Assembly (NCBI GenBank): GCA_007922305.1
Contig: ML677341.1
Span: 67,660,409-67,724,408 of the forward strand
Source of the DNA: Dermatemys mawii
Taxonomy: Eukaryota; Chordata; Testudines; Dermatemydidae
Length of the DNA stretch: 64,000 bases
Reading direction: 5' to 3'
Position numbers and translations under genes: made by a program. Positions 12,813 to 24,490 of the stretch are shown piece by piece. The notes beneath the pieces are model-generated. The model searched no databases. It was not told the origin of the DNA and was given only the letters and a program-made list of their open reading frames with translations. Within the stretch, counting starts at the first letter, position 1. Each line of letters begins with the position of its first letter.

Positions 12813-12946
12813 CTCCATAGAGATCCGTCTGTGTATCCGGTTCCTGAGGCAAACACCTGTAGGAGACTGAACTTCATCAGATGATGTTCCAGAAGCTTGG
12901 TCACTTTCACCATCTGATCCCATTTTCAGATTTTCATGTACTATAT
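12813..12946 (-). CDS. CDK17: CDK17 third coding exon (codons 95-139)
   Basis: This 134-nt exon follows the acceptor TGTCATTTAG and begins AT ATA GTA CAT, completing Asp95. It encodes [20 protein letters not shown] through RRISME and ends in phase 0 at GAG|GTAATCAG. RRIS (Ser137) matches a PKA-type consensus, and acidic/Ser-rich [11 protein letters not shown] precedes it. In the family this segment lies just before the conserved linker that leads into the kinase domain. The next exon, expected to start with DLNKRLSL, was searched for on the minus strand below 12812 and not found, so it is probably outside the window. The intron between this exon and 27202 is 14.3 kb and contains the DIRS-like element. 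Confidence 0.95.
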
Positions 12947-14969
12947 CTAAATGACAGAAGTGAATCATTATTCTTCTAAACAGATCTCATATGTGAAGAA
13001 GCATTGTAACCTTTACTATGTACTACTTTCTGTTAGATCTAGAGGCTCACTATCACAATACTATTCTCTTTTTATGGTTCAGAAATAGCATAAAAAGATA
13101 AAGTCTTAAAAATACTTTCCGAATATACCATGCAGGCATGCATAAATGTGTATCAATATTCCATTTTTATTCTCATTTAGGCTGTGGTAGCACCCAACAT
13201 GTGCTATCCATGTTCTAAACACAGACATAGTTCCAGTCCCAACCCATGCTGCTCAATCCTTGAGCTTGTTTCAACTTCTCCTTTTTGTGCTGTTCTTGGA
13301 ACAGAAAATTTCATTTTCTAGGGAAATCCTGAGAGTTCAGAGAAAAATCTGAGACCTCATTAGTTAGAAAATGTGATGACTAAGGCAAAAATATTCAAAT
13401 TTGTGTGCCTAATATTAAGTATGTAAATCCATATTCAGAGAGAGAGGGAAAAAAAACAGGTGGCCTCATTTTCAGAAGTGCCAAGCATGGGAACTTCAAG
13501 GTGCTCAGAGCCTCTGAAAAGATCAGGCCGGTTGTGTTCAGGTGCCTAAATAGAGATTTAGGATGAATAAATGGACTTTGCAGATAACTTGATGTAATTA
13601 CATATTTCTCGGTGATCGAGGGAAGGACTGAAATTGATTCACTTGGGGGAGATTTATGTAATGGACTGCCTATTTTAATGATGTGTGCAATTTTTATATA
13701 AACTGCATAAATATTTGTCTCTCGAGCTTTTGGCCTAGCCCTACAGAAAAATCACTAAAAAAATAATCATGGAATCAATGGCTTTATCTCCCAGGCCAAC
13801 TATGCTCAACTCAGCTCCAGCAGGGAAATGGGGCAAAGAACTAAGAAGTTCAAGATGCCTTTATTGACAGAGAGAAAAGGGAAAGATAAGGGAGGCAGGA
13901 GCTTCCTTCTGAAGGCCAACAGGACACTGGACCCGGAAAAGGATCTACTGCCTCCCAAGATCTACAATAAAAATACCTCTGCCCAAACGAATCCTAGGGA
14001 ATAAACAATCCAATTAAGGATGTGGTTCAAAAGACAGAGAGGCATCCTCTTTGAATCTAGGAACAAAACTCACACAAAGGTAACCTGAGAACAGGTTTTC
14101 CCAAATCAGAGTACAAAAGACTATTGGAGGGATGCTAGAAATTGTTTAATTTTAGAGATAAAATTCTGCAATCGCAAAAATCCAGGCAAACCCTGTTCAA
14201 TCTGACCCCCAAATATTTGAAGATATTGTTAATCTTTATTCTAAATTATTACAACAATATAGAAGACAAAGGTTGGGAGAATGCGCCATCTATCAGTGTG
14301 CTGGAAAGTTCGCCTTTCGCTGGGAGAAATAAAGCTTATCATAAAAGGTGTACCTAAGGCATCACAGAACATATCCTAGAAAAGAATTTGCGAGTGAGTG
14401 ACCGGAACCTATCAAAACTGAAGTTTTCAAAAGATCAAATTCTTCTTCAGACCAGGAGACTCTATAGTTCTTTTTACAGGATAGAAAATTGGTATAAAAA
14501 GAGTAGCTGATTCAAACACAAAACAGAATGTGGATTTAGGAGTAAAGTAATTCAGTGAAACACATAGATTCACAAAAATCATAATATTGACATGAAGATG
14601 AACTGTCTCCTGGAGATGAATTTAGCAATGATATGGAAATGTACAAATAAGCTGGATTCTAATAAAATCCAAGCTACTATGGTACATTCACAGTATTTCA
14701 CCTTCATGATTTGGACTGGATTAAAGTAAAGGAGCTACTCTTCTTCCATAATGAAGTAGTATGCAGGAAACAGACAAATATTTACCTCAGGCTCAAAACC
14801 TAGAGGCATCTTGTGAGATAAAGATATAAAACAAGACTTTCAGAAATGGGTGCCTAAAAGTTAGAATCTTAGTTACATAATCAGTCAACTAAATCAGCAG
14901 CTAGATTTTCCAAAGTGGTGAGCAAGCAAGCATCTTACTCCATGTTAATCTCCTTTCAGAAGTTTGTGA
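12947..14969. other. Intron near CDK17 exon, nothing firm
   Basis: Around 13460-13560, CCTCATTTTCAGAAGTGCC and CAGAGCCTCTGAAAAGATCA look like a decayed short palindromic repeat. The rest, and also 11636-12812 before the exon, shows no feature. Confidence 0.4.
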
Positions 14970-15252
14970 AGGTATGTTTATACTGCAATTAAAAACCTCT
15001 GGCTGGCCTGTGCCAGCTGATTCAGACTCGCAGAGCTCAGTCTAGTGGTTTGTTTAATTATGGTGTAGGCATTCGGGCTTGAGCTGGAACCCAGGTTCCA
15101 TAACTCTGTAAGATGGGAGGGTCCCAGAGTTCTGGCTGCCCAAGCCTGAAGGTCTACACTGCAATTAAACAGCCTCTTAACCCGAATGCCTTAGCCAGAG
15201 TCAGCTGGCATGGGCCAGCCACGGTGGCCTAACTGCAGTATAGACATAACCT
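14970..15252. mobile_element. Palindromic MITE (TACTGCAATTA family), complete
   Basis: The ends AGGTATGTTTATACTGCAAT and GCAGTATAGACATAACCT are inverted repeats. An internal CTACACTGCAATTAAACAGC at 15153 repeats the terminal motif, giving the two-fold folded structure of the family. It encodes nothing. A second copy interrupts a decayed gene at 55847-56063. Confidence 0.8.
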
Positions 15253-15519
15253 TAGAATATATATCACTAGAGCCCTACATGGATACAAAATTTGTATCCA
15301 CATCCAATCCTCAAAAGTGGTCCACAGATATCCATGGATGCAAAGCAGTTACCAACAGATTTGGAGGACTCTATATATCACTCCTTCTGGTGAGTTGGTA
15401 GCAATGTTGTTTAAAACAGTCCATAACTAATTATGTGAAAAAATATTGCTGGTGGATGCGAAGGCATTATTAAAATATTATCTTCAGCATAACTGTTGGT
15501 CTCAGAACTTCCATAATTA

Positions 15520-16165
15520 TCAATAGATTCCAAGGCCATAAGGGACGACTGTGATTATCTAGACTGACCTCTTGAGTAACACAGGCCACAGAACTGCCCC
15601 AAAATAATTCCTAGTGCAGATCTTTCAGAAAAACATCCAATCTTGATTTAAAAATGGTCAGCGATGAAGAATCCAAAACAACCAGTTCTTCCTGTCGTTA
15701 ATTACTCTCACTGTTAAAATTTTACACCTTATTTCCAGTTTGAGTATGTCTAGCTTTAACTTCCAAACACTGGATCGTGTAACACCTTTCTCTGCTAGAC
15801 TGAAGAACTCATTATTAAATATTGGTTACCATCATAGGTACTTATACACTGTAGTCACCCCTTAAACACTGCTTTGTTAAGCTAAATAGATTGCGTTCCT
15901 TGAGTTCATCACTGTGGGGCATGTTTTCTAATCCTTTAATCATTTTTGTGACTCTTCTCTGAACTCACTCTAATTTATCAACATCCTTCTTGAATTGTGG
16001 ACACCAGAAATGGATACAGTAGTCCAGCAGCAGTTGTACCAGTGTCAAATACAGAGTTGAGACAACCTCTCTACTCCTGTTTATATATCCAAGGATTGCA
16101 TTAGCTCTTTTAGCCACAGCATTACACTGGGAGCTCATATTCAGCAGATTATTCACCATCATCCC
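15520..16165 (-). mobile_element. CR1 LINE fragment with ORF2 C-terminus
   Basis: The minus strand encodes the thumb/C-terminal region of a CR1 ORF2 protein (16162-15965), with LLNMSSQCNAVAKRANAIL, REVVSTLYLTLVQ and FKKDVDKLE. Below 15965 the similarity continues in broken frames (VTKMIKGLENM, NLFSLTK) and into the 3'UTR. The catalytic part of the reverse transcriptase is absent, so it is a 5'-truncated and frameshifted dead copy. Confidence 0.8.
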
Positions 16166-16169
16166 AAAT

Positions 16170-16440
16170 CTCTTTCAGAGTCACTGCTTCCCTGGATAGA
16201 GTCCATCGTGTAAGTATAACCTACTATATTCTTTGATCTTAGATGTATATATTTACATATATCCATGTTAAAAGTCACATTGTTTACTTGTGCCTAAGTT
16301 ACCAAGTGATCCAGATCGCTCTGTATCCCTAACGGGTCCTCTTCACAATTTACCACTACCCCAAATTTTGTGTTATCTGCTAGTTATCACTAGCGATTTT
16401 TTCTTCAGTGTTATTAATAAAAATAGTAGGTGCCTAAATA
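16170..16440 (-). mobile_element. Adjacent LINE 3' fragment
   Basis: Antisense blocks AAGTTACCAAGTGATCCAGA, TCGCTCTGTATCC, GTCCTCTTCACAATTTACCA and TTTTGTGTTATCTGC match a common reptile CR1-type tail. It abuts the CR1 fragment but appears to be a separate insertion or subfamily. Confidence 0.5.
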
Positions 16441-17615
16441 TGGACATTTTAGCCTCCTATTTTTTAAAACCATGGCGTTGTTATATCATGGTTTAAAGGT
16501 GTACTTTTGTCAGTAAAACCCTTATATTAAGATTTTTTGTGTGTTCAGTTAAAAAATTACCGCAATCTTACATTTTAAGTTTTAAAACTAGAAAAGCCAG
16601 GAATGATAGCATCTACCTGACAACCTTAACTATCACTTTGTATGCATGCATTTGACAAGTTTCATAAGGTGATCAAATAACATGGGGCTATATAACCTAT
16701 TTGGGTTAACTTTTGCTCTGAATAGGTTGGTTTGTCCCAAAACCAGCATTTATGGTCTTTAAGAACTTCTCTGGTACATATGTATTTTTTTTAAAATTAA
16801 ATTAGGCTCACTGACAGCAGCAGCAACTCTCTATTCAGCTGTTCATTTTTTATACATACTCAATTGTAAATAAGCAAATGAAATATTAAAACAGCTAAAC
16901 TGATAATCAAATTTTGGTATGAAAAACTAGTAATTAGGATACAGGATGGGAATTGAGGAAGTGCAATTAAAAGGAAGGATTACCCTCATTTAATTTGCAA
17001 GCAATCCATCCCACAAGACATTTGAACTGGGAAAGTTCGACCAACTGATCTAAATTAATATCCATTATCAGTCAGTAGTAAGTGACACCACCTTCTTTCA
17101 AGCTTTCATTACTACATCCTCCGCTGTGCTGCTGAAAGTCACTGTGACTTCCACATTTGATTCCTTCCAAGATACACTAACTAACCAACTTACCTCTCTA
17201 TTAGCAGCAGTTTTTTTTTTTTGAACAATAACAAGGATATGACAACTTGAGATGGTAACTTGGTAAGAGTGGTGAGCAGTGCTTTCCATTAGTAAAGTTT
17301 CAAAACTAATGGATTTCTCTCTCTCTGAAATGGAACAGAAACCTAGTTCATATTAACTAAATTCTACTGTATAGTGAGGAAACTGTCACTCTACGGATTG
17401 ACAAACTTGTGTGTGGACCTACTGGGGTCTCATGCAGATGATGTATAACATCTGCATGGTGTTTCTCCTGTGACAGCACTCCAACAATTAAAGGTCACAA
17501 AAGTAATTGCTATAACATTACCATGATGTACAGTACTACTCTGCTGGTACAGTAAATAGGGACAGTACAAGAAAACCATGAAACTGCAAAAGTGCAGAGA
17601 GGGGCCAGCTGGAGA
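16441..17615. other. Intron, nothing recognised
   Basis: AT-rich DNA with a T run at about 17212-17222. The stretch 17942-18629 is likewise unassigned. Confidence 0.5.
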
Positions 17616-17623
17616 CTCCAGCG

Positions 17624-17933
17624 CAGGCATAGGCAACCTATGGCATGGGTGCCAAAGGTGGCACGCGAGCTGATTTTCAGTGGCACTCACACTGCCCGGG
17701 TCCCAGCCACCGGTCTGAGAGCGGCTCTGCATTTTAATTTAATGTTAATCTTAAATGAAGCTTCTTAAACATTTTATTTACTTTACATACAACAAGAGTT
17801 TAGTTCTATGTTATAGACTTATAGAAAGAGACCTTCTAAAAACATTAAAATGTATTACTGGCACGCGAAACCATAAATGAGAGTCAATAAATGAAGACTC
17901 AGCACACCACTTCTGAAAGGTTGCCGACCCCTG
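17624..17933 (-). mobile_element. hAT-type MITE, copy 2 of 3
   Basis: This 310-bp copy is inverted relative to that at 2335. Its ends are CAGGCATAGGCAACCT and AGGTTGCCGACCCCTG, and the flanks CTCCAGCG and CTCTAGCA agree at 6 of 8 positions. The interior ATTTTCAGTGGCACTC is shared with the other copies. Confidence 0.88.
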
Positions 17934-18636
17934 CTCTAGCAGGCAGAGACAGAAGCAACCAAAGCATGGACTGCAGCATGGGGAGGAAGGGGTGAAATGG
18001 GACCGAGACAGCGCCACTTATTCTCTCAGCATCCTCTTGGACTCAGAGCTGTGGAGGAGATACCACTCACATGCACTGGGGACAGTAGGAGCCAGGGGGT
18101 GCCTCTCCCTTACGAACATAGGAGAAAATTGCAGAATGGAGCCAGCCAGAGACTCCTACTGCCAGGAGCAGAAGCAGCCAAGGCAGGGATCTTTGGTCCT
18201 TGGAATATTCAAAGAACTTTCTATGGTTCTAACTGGACTTTCTCTGCCCTATGCCAATTGGCTATTTGCTCCAACCTTCCCCCACACCGCCACATCTCTT
18301 CACCTCAGCTTCACTCCATACCTGCAGCTCTTGACCCCTTTTCCCTTGACATATCTCCTTTTCTTTTCATTTAACTGAACCTTTCCCAACTAACACAGCT
18401 CCCCCACCACCAAAACAACTCCATACACAAATACACCATGGAACTGAGAGTGCATTTCTACCTCACATTGTTCACTCTGCTTCTATTTTATATCCCTTGT
18501 CCCATCCTTTGTCTATTTAAATTGGTCCCTGACTCAAAGAGCTTACATCTACTATTCTGTGTTTGCAAGGTGTGACTACACAAAGGGAACCCGTTCTTGG
18601 TTGGCCTTTAGACATTACCATGCTACATAAAAACAG

Positions 18637-18830
18637 TTACCTACCTTTTCATTAACCGTTGCTCTTCGAGATGTGTTGCTCATGTCCATTCCATTTTGGG
18701 TGTGTGCAGTCGCTGGAGATTTTTGTCTTAGTGGTATCTGTAGGGTTGGCTGTGGCGCCCCCTTGAATGCCATGTTCATGCATCAGTATATCAGGTACTG
18801 CCAGCCCTATGTACTCTCAGTTCCTTCTTT
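18637..18830 (+). repeat. DIRS-like terminal inverted repeat, left copy
   Basis: The block GAGATGTGTTGCTCATGTCC, TTTTGTCTTAGTGGTATCTG, GGCTGTGGCGCCCCCTTGA and CTCTCAGTTCCTTC reappears as its reverse complement at 23405-23582. A second local inverted pair (18637-18697 with 18864-18924) carries GTTACCTACCTTTT and could fold into a hairpin. A further copy of the TGCTTGCTCATGTC motif starts at 18938. Confidence 0.75.
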
Positions 18831-18989
18831 CCAGCAACTGCAACAGAGGGGCAGGAGTATGGGTAATACAATGGACATGAGCAACGCATCTTGAAGAACA
18901 ACAATTACAAAAAAGGTAGGTAATCATTTTTTCTTCACGTGCTTGCTCATGTCAAATCCATTTTGGGTGACTCATAAGCAGTGTCAATG

Positions 18990-19429
18990 GAGGAGGACTC
19001 AGAGTTCAGGGTCTTGCAGCTTGCAGCGTTGCTCTGCCAAAGCCAGCATCATCTTGAGCTCGCTGGGTAAGTGCACAATGAGATGCGAATGTGTGGACAG
19101 AAGACCAGGTAGCGACCTTACAGATCTCTTGGAATGGTACTTGTGCTGGGAAGGCTGCTGACAATGCTTATGCCCTAGTAGAGTGTGCCGTCATGATTGC
19201 CAGCGGAGGCACCTTTGCCAATTCATGGCAATCGCAGATGCAGGCCGTGATCCAGGATGAAATTCTCTGAGCAGTTCAGGATCTCCCACAGCGAAGCCTG
19301 AGAGGCCCGGATATGCCATCCTGAGGCCCAGCACACAAACCTTTTGGCCAGGTAAGTCACTCTGGTGGAGGGTTTCTTGGTACCCAACAAGATCTTCTGA
19401 AAACAGGCCAAGCACGACCGTTCATCCAT
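18990..19429 (-). pseudogene. Tyrosine recombinase remnant of DIRS-like element
   Basis: The N-terminal core-binding region is visible from 19429 downward: WLSMDERSCLACFQ, KKPSTRVTYLAKR and ASQASLWEILN. The central catalytic part with the expected Arg/His-x-x-Arg residues is missing. The C-terminal piece reappears near 19130-19060 as EICKVATWSSVHTFASHC. In related recombinases the last position shown is the nucleophilic tyrosine; here the codon is TGT (Cys). Deletion plus this change means no recombinase activity. The catalytic assignment is inferred from the family pattern. Confidence 0.6.
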
Positions 19430-19460
19430 GCTCAGCCATGCAGTAGCTGCCAGATTTGGG

Positions 19461-21086
19461 TTAAGACAACTGCGGTGGTTCTGGGACAGCAGATCTGTTC
19501 AGATGGGCAGCTGCAGTGGGGCAGTTACCAAAAGGCTCAGCAACATGCTGAACCAGTGCTGGTGAGGCCATATAGGGGCTATTAGGATAATCTTTGCCCT
19601 CTCCTGCTTGATCTTCACAAGGATCCTGTGCATCAACGGCATTGGTGGGAAGGCATACAATCAGGGCCCCCCACCACAGGATGAGAAACACGCCTGATAC
19701 TGAGCCCCTGTCCATCCCCCCAGATCAAACAGAACACGTGGCACTTCCTGTTCTGCCTGGATAGGAACAAGTCCACCTGGGGGGTCCATGCCCACTTCTA
19801 GAAGATTATGCTGACTGCCTCTGGGTGGAGTGACCACTTGCGGCAAGACGAGAAGGTCCTGCTGAGATGTGCGGTTATCAGATGAATGCCATGACGCACA
19901 TAAAAATCCCAAAGGCGAAGAGATTCTTGGCAAAGGGTTGATGACCTGGCTCCACCCCACCTGTTGACATAATACATTGCAGTGGTATTGTGCATCAGGA
20001 ACTGTACCACCTTGCCCTCCAGGTGGGCAAAAAGCCTGTCAGGCCAGGTGAACCACTCTGAACTCCCTTACTTTGATATGGAGGGCAGGACTGTCCTGGA
20101 ACCAGTGGCCCTGGGTGTTCAGCTTGCTCAGGGCTCCCCAAGCCCAGGTCCAAAGATTGGAGACCAGGGTCAGCAATGGGACCGGGGCAGGAACTCCATC
20201 CAACACCAACCCAGGGTCCAACCACCAACCCAAGGAGACTGGATGTGATCCATTACCCTGACTACCCGATCTAGGCCATGCCTGTTGGGTATGTACACTG
20301 ATGCCAGACATGCTTGCAGAGGCTGAAGATGGAGCCACGAATGACTGACCATGTATGTACACGCAGCCATAGGGCCCAACAACTGCAGGCAGGTGTGAGC
20401 CATGGTGAGCAAGTGGTTTTTCATGTGGGAGAACAGGTCCAATATGGCCTGGAAACAGCCTTCCGGAAGAAAGACTTTGGCTCGGGTGGAGTCAAGAACT
20501 GCTCCAATGAACTCTATTTGCTAGACCAGCGTTAAGGTGGATTGTTTCTTGATTATTAACAGGCCCAGATCGCGACAGGTGGAACGCACCAGATCGCAGT
20601 TCCTCTGCACAAAATGCAGCACCATGAATTCAAAATGGCGTCTGCCCACTATGAAATGGAGGAAACATCTGTGACCTTGGAATATGAAAATGAGAGTCCT
20701 TCAAGTCGAGAGTGGCATATCAGTCTCCCAGATCCAGGGAGGAAATAATGGAGGCCAGGGAAACCATATGAAACGTCAACTTTCTGAGAGACTTTTTGAG
20801 GCTATGCAGATCCAGAATGGTTCTGAGGCCCCATTTTGCTTTCAAGATTAGGAAGTAGCGGGAATAGAAACTCTTTCCTTTCATGTCTTGAGGGACCTCT
20901 TCCACCACCCCCAGGTGCAGGACATTCTTGACCTTTTGAATGAGGAGTTGCAGAGTATAGCCTTGAGATCCTATGTCCAGTGGTCCAAGGTGACTGGAGA
21001 CCAGGCCAAATGGTAGGGATGAAGACAGTCAAGGAAAGAACAAAGTGGATCCAGGGAGTTGACTGAGAAGTTGCTCTTGAGCGCAC
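19461..21086 (-). pseudogene. Reverse transcriptase-RNase H remnant of DIRS-like element
   Basis: The RT begins with DMKGKSFYSRYFLILKAKWG and LRTILDLHSLKKSLRKLTFH (20908-20720) and continues in another frame with DWYATLDLKDS, the motif-A region containing the first catalytic Asp. The sequence then passes directly from FMVLHFVQ to DLGLLIIKKQST, so the segment that should hold the Y/F-x-D-D motif is deleted. The RNase H region is readable at 20010-19800 as NTTAMYYVNRWGGARSSTLC and RLWDFYVRHGIHLI, with His in place of the usual Asp before NTTA. A connecting segment to about 19461 follows. Several frame changes are needed to read it through. Confidence 0.7.
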
Positions 21087-21458
21087 CTTCAGAATGAGCG
21101 TTTTTGGCCCTCAGGATGCAATTCTGGGCCAGGCTGTTTAGGTGAGCAGGAGGAGGAAGGGCAGCAACGACTAAAGCTTGTGTCTATTCCTTCTCCTGGC
21201 AGGTCCCTGACGAGGCTGCCCAGGCCTTAGTGGTGGAGGCAGCAGGAACTGCTTCCTTGCAGACTGTGGCGTATGCATAACCAACAAGTGAATGGTGGCC
21301 CAAGTGTCCTTTAACCCATGCAGCCTTCAATCTGTCTGCTCTGCAAAAAGTCCATTTCCATCGAATGGGAGGTCCTGGATTGGGGTCTGCATCTCTTGGG
21401 ACAGGCCAGCAGCCTGAAGCCAGGAGCTGCGCCTCATCACCACTGCGGAAGCAACCCC

Positions 21459-23088
21459 TCATGCAGCCACATCCCACACCATTTGGAGAGAGCACCTCGT
21501 TGCTGTGGTACCCTCCTCCACCAAGGTCCTGAATATCTGGGCCAACCCTTGAGGGAGGGACTCCTTTAACTTACAGAGGGAGTTCCATAAGTTAAAATCG
21601 TACCTGCTCAAGAGACCATGGTGGTTCACCACCCGGAATTTCAGGCTGGCTGTCGAATACATTTTTCTCCCGATAAGATCCGGTCTTTTGGCCTCTATTT
21701 TTGGGACCTGAACTGGTGTACCCTGCCTGTCCTCCTCCTTGGCCACAGAGACGACCAGCACACCTGGAAGTGGGCGAGTATAAAGGCACTCGAACCGTTT
21801 GGCCAGAACCCTTGCTGGCCCTTTTGGAGTTGGGAGGGATGGACGATGGGGTTTGCCAGATGGCCTTGACAATTTTCAGGACCCTGTCATGCACTGCTCA
21901 TGCAACATGGGCAGGGGTAGACACTGAGAGCACAATGAACAAGGTGTCTGCCAGCTCGGCCATCTCCTCTGCCTCTAGGCCTAAGTTCTCGGTCACCCAT
22001 CGAAGCAGAGCCTGGTGTTCTTTAAAACTGTCCAGTGGGCTGGCTCTCCAGGATCCTGCAACTGCCTCGTCTGGGGATGAGGACGACAACTCTACTGCTG
22101 GGGGAGGCCCCAGGACATCATCCACAACAGGAGAAAGGGTTTTTAGGGTGGTCGCTATCTCCTTGACCCTGACTGCCGGTGCCATCAACTGTTGCTCCAA
22201 CGTGACGGCAGATGAGCAGTGCCCCACGCAACTTCAATAAGGCCACTGGCTGCACTGCCAAGCGCTGTAGATGTCAACGTGGCCGCAGGTGCCCAATCGC
22301 ACCGGTGGAGTCTCAGTGAGGTGCTAAACTACCCCTCTCTGGTGGAGGAATCCTCTTCCGGTGATCATGGTGGGGCCATCAACACCTGTGTCTGCCGACT
22401 GCCCATCGCCGCCGGAGACCAGTGTTTGGAATCAGTAGATCGGTGCCAGGGCTGAGGGGACTGGTGCCAGGGTTGAGGGGACTTTAAACCTGAGGGGGAG
22501 CACTCCCATGGGCAGGCGATGGAGATCTGCACCAAGAGGACGATTGGTGGGATGGTGAGCAACGCCGGTAGTATGGGGGCGAGCCCCAGAGGATCTGGGC
22601 TGCAACACAGTAGATCTGCGACATGGAGACAGAGAGCACTGCCTTAGCTTGGGGGATCAGCGGTGCTCTACTGCCCATTTGGGGTCTTAACAGCTGGCTT
22701 GCCCTCATAGGGAGCTTTTGCCATTTCCAGCAGCACGTATAGTGCCGATGGCGTGGGCGGAGGCCTCTGCTCTCTCAGCACCTGGGGAGCTTGAGAAGGC
22801 ATCGATGTCACCACAAGTTTGGGTTTCCTACTGCGCCCAGGAGCTGGTGGTGGGTCCTTTACAGGGCTAAGGGCCCCAACTGGAGTGGCACATCCATGTG
22901 GGTCCAAAGTGGCAGGGTGGTCTTCTGCCCAGTGCCTCTTGGCCTTTCTTGCCCAGTGCCAGGCAGCTGTGCTTCTTCATTTTCTCTCTGGGCACTGGCA
23001 ACAGGGGTGCACTGCGCACCAAAGCTGAGGTACTAGGAATCAAGTCTAGGCGGGATGGCTCAGAAGCCAGATAAAGGGCAATCTCCAT
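21459..23088 (-). pseudogene. Gag-like region of DIRS-like element
   Basis: Three broken minus-strand frames cover the structural-protein region: 23088-22668 (Pro/Ser-rich, APQVLREQRPPPTPSA), 22227-21898 (LRWVTENLGLEAEEMAELAD) and 21872-21459 (GRKMYSTASLKFRVVNHHGL, RYDFNLWNSLCKL). The last part matches the capsid-like segment remembered from reptile DIRS copies. Frames are separated by stops, so no product is expected. Confidence 0.55.
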
Positions 23089-23404
23089 GAGGAGAGCCCT
23101 CCAACAAATATCCTGCTCTAAGTCCTGGGTTGAAAATATTTACAAATATGACACTTGTCCTTCAGATGAGATTCCCTCCAAGCACTTGAAGTAGCTGCTG
23201 TGGGGATCACTTACAGGCACAGTCCTGTTAAGACCTGCGTGGTCTGTAAACCCCAGAGACTGGGGCAGGCCCTAGCTGGGGAGAAGTCCCTGCTGGGACC
23301 CTAACTTCTAACCACGCTTAACAACTACTTAACACTAAGTCAGAAAGGACGAAAGTGCTAACCTTTGTTATGCAAAGGTGCTCTGACTAACCATCATGGG
23401 CAGT

Positions 23405-23582
23405 AAGAAGGAACTGAGAGGGTATGGAAGGCCTGATATAGCGATGCATAAGCATGGCCCTCAAGGGGGCACCACAGCCAATCCTACGGATACCGCTAAG
23501 GCAAAAATCTCTGACTGGGCACATGGGCGTGCACACACCTAGAATGGAATTGACATGAGCAAGCACTTGAAGAAGAAGAAGA
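23405..23582 (-). repeat. DIRS-like terminal inverted repeat, right copy
   Basis: This is the reverse complement of the left terminal repeat, with blocks AGGGGGCACCACAGCC, ACGGATACCGCTAAGG and GGAATTGACATGAGCAAGC. It ends in a (GAA)n run at 23570-23582. Confidence 0.75.
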
Positions 23583-24079
23583 ATTCCCCTAATTCATGCT
23601 AATGCAGGATGGCAAAGATGTAGGAGTCTTCACCATTTATAAACCTGATATGATTTGAAAGAAACATCAAATCACAATGGTCAAAAACATTTTAATATAT
23701 TATGAACATAAAGTCTATGCGTCTATGAATAAAGGGACAGTTCTTGGTCAGATTTAGGTTCAGAAAAAATAAGGTTTAATAGAACCTAAGACCAACAGAA
23801 AAGCTTCAAAAGGGAACAAGCTATTTTCAAACAAATTATCTTACTATCTCTGCAACCCTAACACTGCAGTCTAAATTTGTGTACTCCAAGAAAAAGAAAA
23901 AAACATCAATGTTTCTCCAGCAATTTTTATGTGAATGGTGTCATTCAAAAGCAAGCTACTTGTGGATGTACAATTCCAGTACATCTTATTTATTTATTTT
24001 AATCAAGTCAACTTTTTTTTAAAGCCTACCCTTTTGTGCTGGACTGTTCCAGGGATGATTTTCCTCCTAATGTAATATT

Positions 24080-24490
24080 ATCCCACTAGTGGGAAAGAGG
24101 AAGGAATGAAGAAAAGAAGCAGAAAAAGAGAAGGATGATGGAGAAGTAAAAGATGAAGGGTGTGTGTGTTTGCATAATTCATTTCTGATATCACACTCCC
24201 AATGAAGAGGATGTCACTATCCCACTGAACTATGATAATCCAATATGGCAGCAGAAAAGGATGGAAAGACGTAAAGAAAAGACAAGAAAGAGCAGACACG
24301 TTCACACTAATTCTGGGACATGCTGCCAGCTACTATGTACCACTAATTAATTTAAACTTTCACTGATTAGTGAAATGAGGATGAGGGGAAGTTAATCTCA
24401 GAAAGAAAGGGAAAAAAAACTTCCAAAGAACCCAGGGATGAAGGATTAAAGATAAAAGGAAAAAGACAGCAAATTGTAGGAGAGAGAAGA
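24080..24490. repeat. Purine-rich tract
   Basis: The plus strand is strongly biased to A and G over about 400 bp, with blocks such as GAAGAAAAGAAGCAGAAAAA and AGAAAGAAAGGGAAAAAAAA. It has no coding sense. Confidence 0.5.

Larger units (their letters stand above)
18630..23585 (-). mobile_element. DIRS-like tyrosine-recombinase retrotransposon, decayed
   Basis: About 5 kb of raised GC content on the minus strand holds, in order, a gag-like region, reverse transcriptase, RNase H and remnants of a tyrosine recombinase. It is bounded by long inverted terminal repeats (18637-18830 and 23405-23582). Inverted ends plus RT, RNase H and YR is the DIRS layout; LTR elements have direct repeats and an integrase. 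Many frameshifts and stops and at least two internal deletions make it inactive. Plus-strand open frames here are shadows. It lies in the CDK17 intron between 12946 and 27202, in the same orientation as CDK17. The DIRS assignment rests on protein motifs recalled from reptile copies. Confidence 0.75.

Noticed and set aside
18840..18925. Possible tRNA-derived SINE at the DIRS-like left end
   Set aside because: No A-box/B-box or tRNA fold was visible; the block is better explained as an inverted terminal subrepeat.
21701..22240. Plus-strand open frame of 179 codons
   Set aside because: It is the shadow of the minus-strand gag-like region in GC-rich DNA; the minus strand carries the recognisable text.
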